Program-made: the position numbers and the translations under genes
DNA from: Candidatus Eiseniibacteriota bacterium
GTDB taxonomy: Bacteria; Eisenbacteria; RBG-16-71-46; JABDJR01
Reading direction: 5' to 3'
NCBI GenBank assembly: GCA_013003415.1
Contig: JABDJR010000239.1
Location: forward strand, 1-16,563
Length of the DNA: 16,563 nucleotides
The notes under the pieces: model-generated
The model's input: the letters and a program-made list of their open reading frames with translations, nothing else
What the model was told of the DNA's origin: nothing
Databases searched by the model: none
Part shown: one piece after another, positions 12,691 to 16,563 of the stretch
Position numbering within the stretch: position 1 is the stretch's first letter
How the letters are laid out: each line of letters opens with the position of its first letter

Positions 12691-15584
12691 TGCATCACTC
12701 CAAACTGAAAAAGCAACTTAGAGAGCTGGGGATAGCACCTGCTCAAATCCCAAATGAAGAGGTTTGGCCTGAGCTTCTAGAGCGCATTAGTTGGAGCTAT
12801 GCGGGATACGAAAACGATTTGCTTCACGAGAAAAGTCGCCACACCAGCACCTTAAAAGCGGCCGAGCATAAAACCCGTGAACTAAAACGTTCCACCTCAA
12901 CCCGAATCGCCGCCGAACGCAACAAACTGCGAATGGTGATCAGTTCGCTGGGTGCAGGGCTATGCGTCTTGAACAAGCACGGCAGAGTGGTTTCTCTCAA
13001 CCCGGAAGGCGAAAGGCTCTTAGGTGTAGAGGAAGCCGAGCTCATCGGCGCCTCCATCAACAACATTATCCCGAAGTCTACGTTGGCGCTTTCCCAGCTA
13101 TTCGATGACCTTGCGAACGGTTCGGAAATCGACGCCCTCATGGACGTTGTCCGCGATGAAAACGGACGATTCAAGAAGCACGATGGATCTTACCTCCCCG
13201 TCTCTTACGCTCTCACCCCCATGTTCGACGATGGCGAGGCTTGTGGTGCCGTGTTGGTCTTTGCCGATCTAACCGATCAAAAACGGGTCGAAGAAGAGCG
13301 GGACCAGTTTTTTACGCTATCCCAAGACCCGATGTGTGTGGCGGGTTTTGACGGCCATTTTAGAAAAGTAAACCCTGCCCTACTCGACCGAACCGGATAT
13401 ACACGCAAGCAGATTATGGTTCGACCGTTCCTCGATTTCCTTCATCCCGCTGATATCGAACCCACTCGGGAGGCGATGCGCGGGCTTTCCAGGGGGCGGC
13501 GCACCCTCAGTTTCGAGGGGCGCTTTCGCTGCGCAGACGGGCATTACCGATGGCTCAGTTGGACCGCTGTACCCGTTCCTTCCGAGAGTTTGGTCTTTGC
13601 CACGGCACGTGATATTACCGAACAAAAGGAAACCGCAGCTCAGTTACGGTTAGCCAAAGAAAAAGCCGAAGAAGCCGCACGAACAAAAACTGAGTTTCTG
13701 GCCAACATGAGCCATGAAATCAGAACCCCCATGAACGCGGTCATCGGCATGACGGGTCTTCTGCTGGGAACCGAACTCGATAATGAACAACGAGATTTCG
13801 CTGAGACCCTGCGTTCCAGTGGAGAGGCTCTGCTTGGTGTCATCGATCAAATCCTCGTATTCTCAAAACTTGAGGCCGGAAAAGTCGACCTTGAGCACGA
13901 ACCGCTGAATTTAAGAGAATGCCTAGAAGAAACTTTGGCCCTATTTAGCGCTCAGGCATCTAAGCGAGGAACCGAGCTTGCCCTTTCTTTAGACCCCGAT
14001 CTCCCTGCGGTAGTTCTGGGAGATCTCACAAGAGTGCGTCAAGTTCTGACGAACCTCATTGGGAATGCGGTCAAGTTCACGGCGTCGGGGGAGATTGTTG
14101 TTTCGGCCAAGGTTGTAACCGCGAAAGACGAGACGTCTCATATTCAAATCTCGGTGAAAGACACAGGAATCGGCATCCCAGAAGCTTGTCGTAATCGCCT
14201 GTTTGAATCTTTTAGCCAGGTCGATGCCTCGACTACACGGGAGTTCGGGGGAACCGGCCTCGGTCTCGCCATCAGCAAAACCTTGTGCGAGCTAATGAAT
14301 GGATCTATTTGGGTGGATAGCGAGGAGGGAGAGGGCTCTACATTCCACTTTACGATCCCCAACGTGCAACCCGAGGAAACCACGAAGGATCCGCTAGAAC
14401 CTTTGCTCGCCACGCTTTCCGAGAAGCGCGTCCTCCTTGTGGACGACAACGAGACCAACCGCATGATCCTTCATGCTCAGACTTCACGCTGGGGGATGCA
14501 TCCCACCACCGTCAACTCGGGCAAAGAAGCCATCGACATTCTGGAAACTTCCAAGTTCGACGTTGCCATTTTGGATATGCAGATGCCTGGAATGGATGGA
14601 ATTACCCTTGCTCGCGCAATCCGTGACCTTCCCGGCAGCAAGGACCTTCCCCTCATTATGCTGTCTTCCATAGGCCAGCGAGAAAAAAACCATGAGGAAT
14701 CCATTGATAACCTACAGCACTTGCTGAAGCCTGCTCGGACCGCTCAACTTGTAAAAACTCTGGCCGGAGCGTGCGGTGCCGTCGTTCCCTCCGAGAGGAC
14801 CGACGTTGAAAACCCCAGCACGACATTCGCTGAGCAATATCCACTGGAGATCCTTCTCGCTGAAGACAATGCCACCAACCGCAAAGTCGCGGCCAAGGTC
14901 ATGTCCAAACTTGGATACACCCTCGACTTTGCCGAGAACGGACAGGAAGCTCTTGATGCCGCCTCCAAAAAGAAATACGACCTTATTTTCATGGATATGC
15001 AAATGCCCGTGATGGATGGTCTCGAAGCTACGCGACAGCTTCGGTCTGCCCCCCCCATTTGGGGACGGCCCCGAATCGTCGCCATGACGGCCAATGCCAT
15101 GGGCCGAGATCGAGAAAAGTGCCTAGAAGCCGGTATGGATGACTACATGTCCAAACCCATTCGCCTTAACACCCTAAAAACTGCCTTGCAAGAATGCAGT
15201 CAAAACCTCAAGGAGAAGACAGCCATGATGGAAGGACTTCCAAACGGTCAGATTTTTAATTTTGAGCGCCTCTCAGAGATGACGGGAGATGATCTCGAGT
15301 TCGAACAGGAACTCCTCAACGAGTTTCTATCCGATTGCGAATCCACCATTGCCGCCATGGAAACCGCGATCGGTGACAAGAACGGCGACGAAGTACGGCT
15401 TCACGCCCATAGCCTCAAAGGAAGTTGCCGATCCGTCGGTGCGGAACAGCTTGGGGAGTATTTCGCGGAGGTCGAGTCTGAAAAGGACATCGATGTTCAG
15501 GCTAGCCTGGTCCCTGAAATCAAAACTCACTACTTGGCAACGCGTCAGGTGATCTTGAACTTCCTAGAGAAGCGAGCCGCTTAA
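12690..15584 (+). CDS. Soluble PAS-PAS hybrid histidine kinase with two receivers and an HPt domain
   Basis: A 964-residue protein without membrane segments. GTG at 12690 is chosen over TTG at 12675 because GGAGGG (12677-12682) then lies 7 nt upstream; it overlaps the previous stop. The order is a helical N-terminus with 'LLERISWSYAGYENDLL' (29-45, a pattern I recall before PAS domains in other sensors), PAS 1 (about 78-199), PAS 2 (203-313), and HisKA with His342 in 'MSHEIRTPMNA'. The ATPase domain has N455/N459, 'DTGIGIP' (491-497) and 'GGTGLGL' (520-526). Receiver 1 has Asp585-Asp586, Asp629, Ser659, Lys680; receiver 2 has Glu725-Asp726, Asp769, Thr800, Lys822. HPt has His907 in 'HAHSLKGSCRSVGA'. 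All phosphorelay residues are present. Coupling to the membrane kinase, whose HPt His is missing, suggests that this HPt serves both. The PAS ligand and final output are unknown. Confidence 0.88.
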   Translation: MHHSKLKKQLRELGIAPAQIPNEEVWPELLERISWSYAGYENDLLHEKSRHTSTLKAAEHKTRELKRSTSTRIAAERNKLRMVISSLGAGLCVLNKHGRVVSLNPEGERLLGVEEAELIGASINNIIPKSTLALSQLFDDLANGSEIDALMDVVRDENGRFKKHDGSYLPVSYALTPMFDDGEACGAVLVFADLTDQKRVEEERDQFFTLSQDPMCVAGFDGHFRKVNPALLDRTGYTRKQIMVRPFLDFLHPADIEPTREAMRGLSRGRRTLSFEGRFRCADGHYRWLSWTAVPVPSESLVFATARDITEQKETAAQLRLAKEKAEEAARTKTEFLANMSHEIRTPMNAVIGMTGLLLGTELDNEQRDFAETLRSSGEALLGVIDQILVFSKLEAGKVDLEHEPLNLRECLEETLALFSAQASKRGTELALSLDPDLPAVVLGDLTRVRQVLTNLIGNAVKFTASGEIVVSAKVVTAKDETSHIQISVKDTGIGIPEACRNRLFESFSQVDASTTREFGGTGLGLAISKTLCELMNGSIWVDSEEGEGSTFHFTIPNVQPEETTKDPLEPLLATLSEKRVLLVDDNETNRMILHAQTSRWGMHPTTVNSGKEAIDILETSKFDVAILDMQMPGMDGITLARAIRDLPGSKDLPLIMLSSIGQREKNHEESIDNLQHLLKPARTAQLVKTLAGACGAVVPSERTDVENPSTTFAEQYPLEILLAEDNATNRKVAAKVMSKLGYTLDFAENGQEALDAASKKKYDLIFMDMQMPVMDGLEATRQLRSAPPIWGRPRIVAMTANAMGRDREKCLEAGMDDYMSKPIRLNTLKTALQECSQNLKEKTAMMEGLPNGQIFNFERLSEMTGDDLEFEQELLNEFLSDCESTIAAMETAIGDKNGDEVRLHAHSLKGSCRSVGAEQLGEYFAEVESEKDIDVQASLVPEIKTHYLATRQVILNFLEKRAA

Positions 15585-15606
15585 GCACAACAAGAATCAG
15601 AGAGCA

Positions 15607-15635
15607 TTGCGCCCCATGGGCGGCTTGGCTATATT
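15607..15635 (+). promoter_or_regulatory. Possible promoter with an internal palindrome, upstream of the CPBP-like gene
   Basis: TATATT (15630-15635) matches five of six positions of a housekeeping -10 box, 17 bp after TTGCGC (15607-15612), a weak -35. The spacer contains a palindrome CGCCC-CAT-GGGCG (15610-15622), which could be a repressor site. It would give a leader of about 40 nt before the TTG start. Promoter consensus in this organism is unknown. Confidence 0.3.
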
Positions 15636-15682
15636 GAATGGAACTTGGCCCAAGATCCTCCCGCCTTTGATCTGAGGACAAT

Positions 15683-16264
15683 TTGTCTCTGAGCTTTCTT
15701 CTAAGGGCTGCTGCGCCCTATTTGGCGGTTGGCATTGTCATGGGCGTTTTTCATAACGCCTGGCTTGCCATTCTTGTCTATCACCTGCAGATTGTGGTTT
15801 GGGCCGTTTTAACGATGCCCAAGCTCAGATTCCGTGTGGGGGCTCGGGAACTTCTTTGGGCGGCAGCCTCGGTGGTCACCGGGCCTCTCATCTACGTTCT
15901 ACTTCCCCATGTCATCTCGCTTGAACTCTCCGATTGGCTCTTGAGAAACAGCATCACCAAGACACACTTGGCGATCCTCATCCCCTACTACGGTATTCTT
16001 CACCCCTTCCTAGAGCAAGTCCATTGGGCCCCTCTGAGACGCGCCCACCCCTCCTCGCACCTCTTGTTCTCGGGGTACCACATCCTTGTGCTTGCGTCTT
16101 TATTTACGGCCCCTTGGCTCATGGCCACTTTTGTCAGCTTGGCCGTCGTATCTGCTTTCTGGCTCTATCTGGAGAAAAGGCTTGGTGGGCTGGGAGCGCC
16201 CTTCATCTCCCACGCGTTTGCGGATTTAGGAATGGTCATCGCGGCGTGGTTTCGTTTTCAGTAA
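15683..16264 (+). CDS. CPBP-like integral membrane protein
   Basis: A 193-residue very hydrophobic protein with about five to six membrane segments. It starts with TTG at 15683, placed 5 nt after GAGG (15674-15677). The motif order recalls CPBP (CAAX protease and bacteriocin-processing) proteins: Glu111 in 'HPFLEQVHW', His133 in 'FSGYH' (F-x-x-x-H) and His177...Asp181 in 'SHAFAD' (H-x-x-x-D). Motif 1 is degenerate: the second Glu of E-E-x-x-x-R is Gln112 and the Arg is absent. Proteolytic activity is therefore doubtful; some family members act in other ways in membranes. Family assignment is based on motif spacing only and an unrelated membrane protein is possible. It is separated from the kinase by 98 bp and may have its own promoter; it converges on the SGNH hydrolase gene. 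Confidence 0.55.
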   Translation: MSLSFLLRAAAPYLAVGIVMGVFHNAWLAILVYHLQIVVWAVLTMPKLRFRVGARELLWAAASVVTGPLIYVLLPHVISLELSDWLLRNSITKTHLAILIPYYGILHPFLEQVHWAPLRRAHPSSHLLFSGYHILVLASLFTAPWLMATFVSLAVVSAFWLYLEKRLGGLGAPFISHAFADLGMVIAAWFRFQ

Positions 16265-16278
16265 AACACTGCGGACAC

Positions 16279-16311
16279 AAAAAAGGGCCCGGAGCAAAAC
16301 TCCGAGCCCTT
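16279..16311 (-). terminator. Intrinsic terminator of the SGNH hydrolase gene
   Basis: AAGGGC (16283-16288) pairs with GCCCTT (16306-16311), then one C-A mismatch, then CGGAG (16290-16294) with CTCCG (16300-16304) around a CAAAA loop. The A-run at 16279-16284 becomes a U-run on the minus-strand transcript, so it ends the hydrolase gene 14 bp after its stop. No T-run lies on the plus side, so it may not stop the CPBP-like transcript. Confidence 0.8.
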
Positions 16312-16325
16312 AAGAAACTCAATCT

Positions 16326-16563
16326 CTACCGCAGCGGGCTAAAGAAGGTTTGAATCTCATCCGAGGTGATTCCGAAGTTCAACTCGTTCATATCGAGAGG
16401 TTGGGCTGGTTTCACCGGAGAAACGCCGAAGTTGATACCCACGATCTCTGCGAGGTCGACCAAGGGAATCGAAGCGCCAAAGGAATCATTAATGACTTTA
16501 ATGAACTCGTTGGCAACCAACGCTTGACCCACATCACTCGGATGGAGACCGTCGGTGCTAAAG
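16326..16563 (-). CDS. SGNH/GDSL-type hydrolase, C-terminal part (partial)
   Basis: The minus-strand frame is open from the right edge of the window to TAG at 16326-16328, giving the last 78 residues. Near the start it reads 'STDGLHPSDVGQALVANEF', the block V signature of SGNH/GDSL hydrolases, where Asp and His two residues apart (D-G-L-H, encoded around 16542-16553) complete the Ser-His-Asp site. The rest of the domain, including the nucleophile Ser, lies beyond the window. These enzymes cleave esters or acetyl groups on lipids or carbohydrates; the substrate cannot be told. After the block there is a tail of about 60 residues, 'GINFGVSP...FFSPLR', which I do not recognise. An internal GTG at 16532 could be mistaken for the start, but the signature continues upstream of it. 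Confidence 0.75.
   Translation of the reverse strand, partial: FSTDGLHPSDVGQALVANEFIKVINDSFGASIPLVDLAEIVGINFGVSPVKPAQPLDMNELNFGITSDEIQTFFSPLR

Noticed and set aside
15934..16353. 139-codon plus-strand ORF overlapping the CPBP-like gene
   Set aside because: It is a frame shadow of a hydrophobic gene and runs through the hydrolase terminator.
1..16563. CRISPR array, insertion sequence, prophage or defence cassette
   Set aside because: No regularly spaced repeats of array length, no transposase, integrase or phage protein was seen; mrfAB is better explained as DNA repair.

Overview
The window is bacterial chromosomal DNA of moderately high GC content, dense in genes. Its taxonomy cannot be fixed from the sequence alone. 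The mix of a TPR-fused type I phosphodiesterase, long hybrid histidine kinases and secreted Cys-rich proteins ending in a Thr-Trp-Gly-x-(Ile/Leu)-Lys motif reminds me of uncultured FCB-type lineages (Eisenbacteria/Krumholzibacteria-like). That placement is memory-based and tentative. No tRNA, rRNA, CRISPR array, transposase or phage gene was seen.

Layout. 1-3256 (+): the last codons of a chorismate-utilising synthase (PabB/TrpE type), then a fold-type IV aminotransferase or lyase (PabC type), then a membrane-anchored protein that joins an SPFH-like N-terminus, a type I phosphodiesterase domain and five TPRs. The last two genes overlap by 4 bp, so this is an operon. 3253-3729 (-): a small lipoprotein with a rhodanese fold whose catalytic Cys is Asn; its stop codon overlaps the stop of the convergent phosphodiesterase gene. 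3779-7047 (+): mrfA and mrfB (yprA/yprB type), a Zn-binding DEVH helicase and a DEDDh exonuclease, overlapping by 4 bp and expected to work together in DNA repair. 7225-9479 (+): three consecutive paralogous exported proteins of about 225-232 residues with conserved cysteines; an intrinsic terminator separates the second from the third.

9480-10122 has no convincing gene but is rich in perfect or near-perfect inverted repeats. The best is a 109-nt element (9835-9943) that folds into an extended closing stem, a perfect 12-bp stem and a small third helix, like a three-way junction. This is the best candidate for something undescribed, either a structured RNA or a small inverted-repeat DNA element.

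10123-15584 (+): two overlapping hybrid histidine kinase genes. The first is membrane-bound and has a degenerate receiver, an intact receiver and an HPt-like end that lacks its His. The second is soluble, with two PAS domains, two intact receivers and an intact HPt His. They look like a single phosphorelay in which the second protein supplies the HPt step; no DNA-binding output regulator is in the window. 15683-16264 (+): a CPBP-like membrane protein. 16326-16563 (-): the C-terminus of an SGNH/GDSL hydrolase, with its intrinsic terminator at 16279-16311.

Start codons other than ATG are common here (TTG for the aminotransferase and the CPBP-like protein, GTG for the second kinase), each placed behind a recognisable ribosome binding site.
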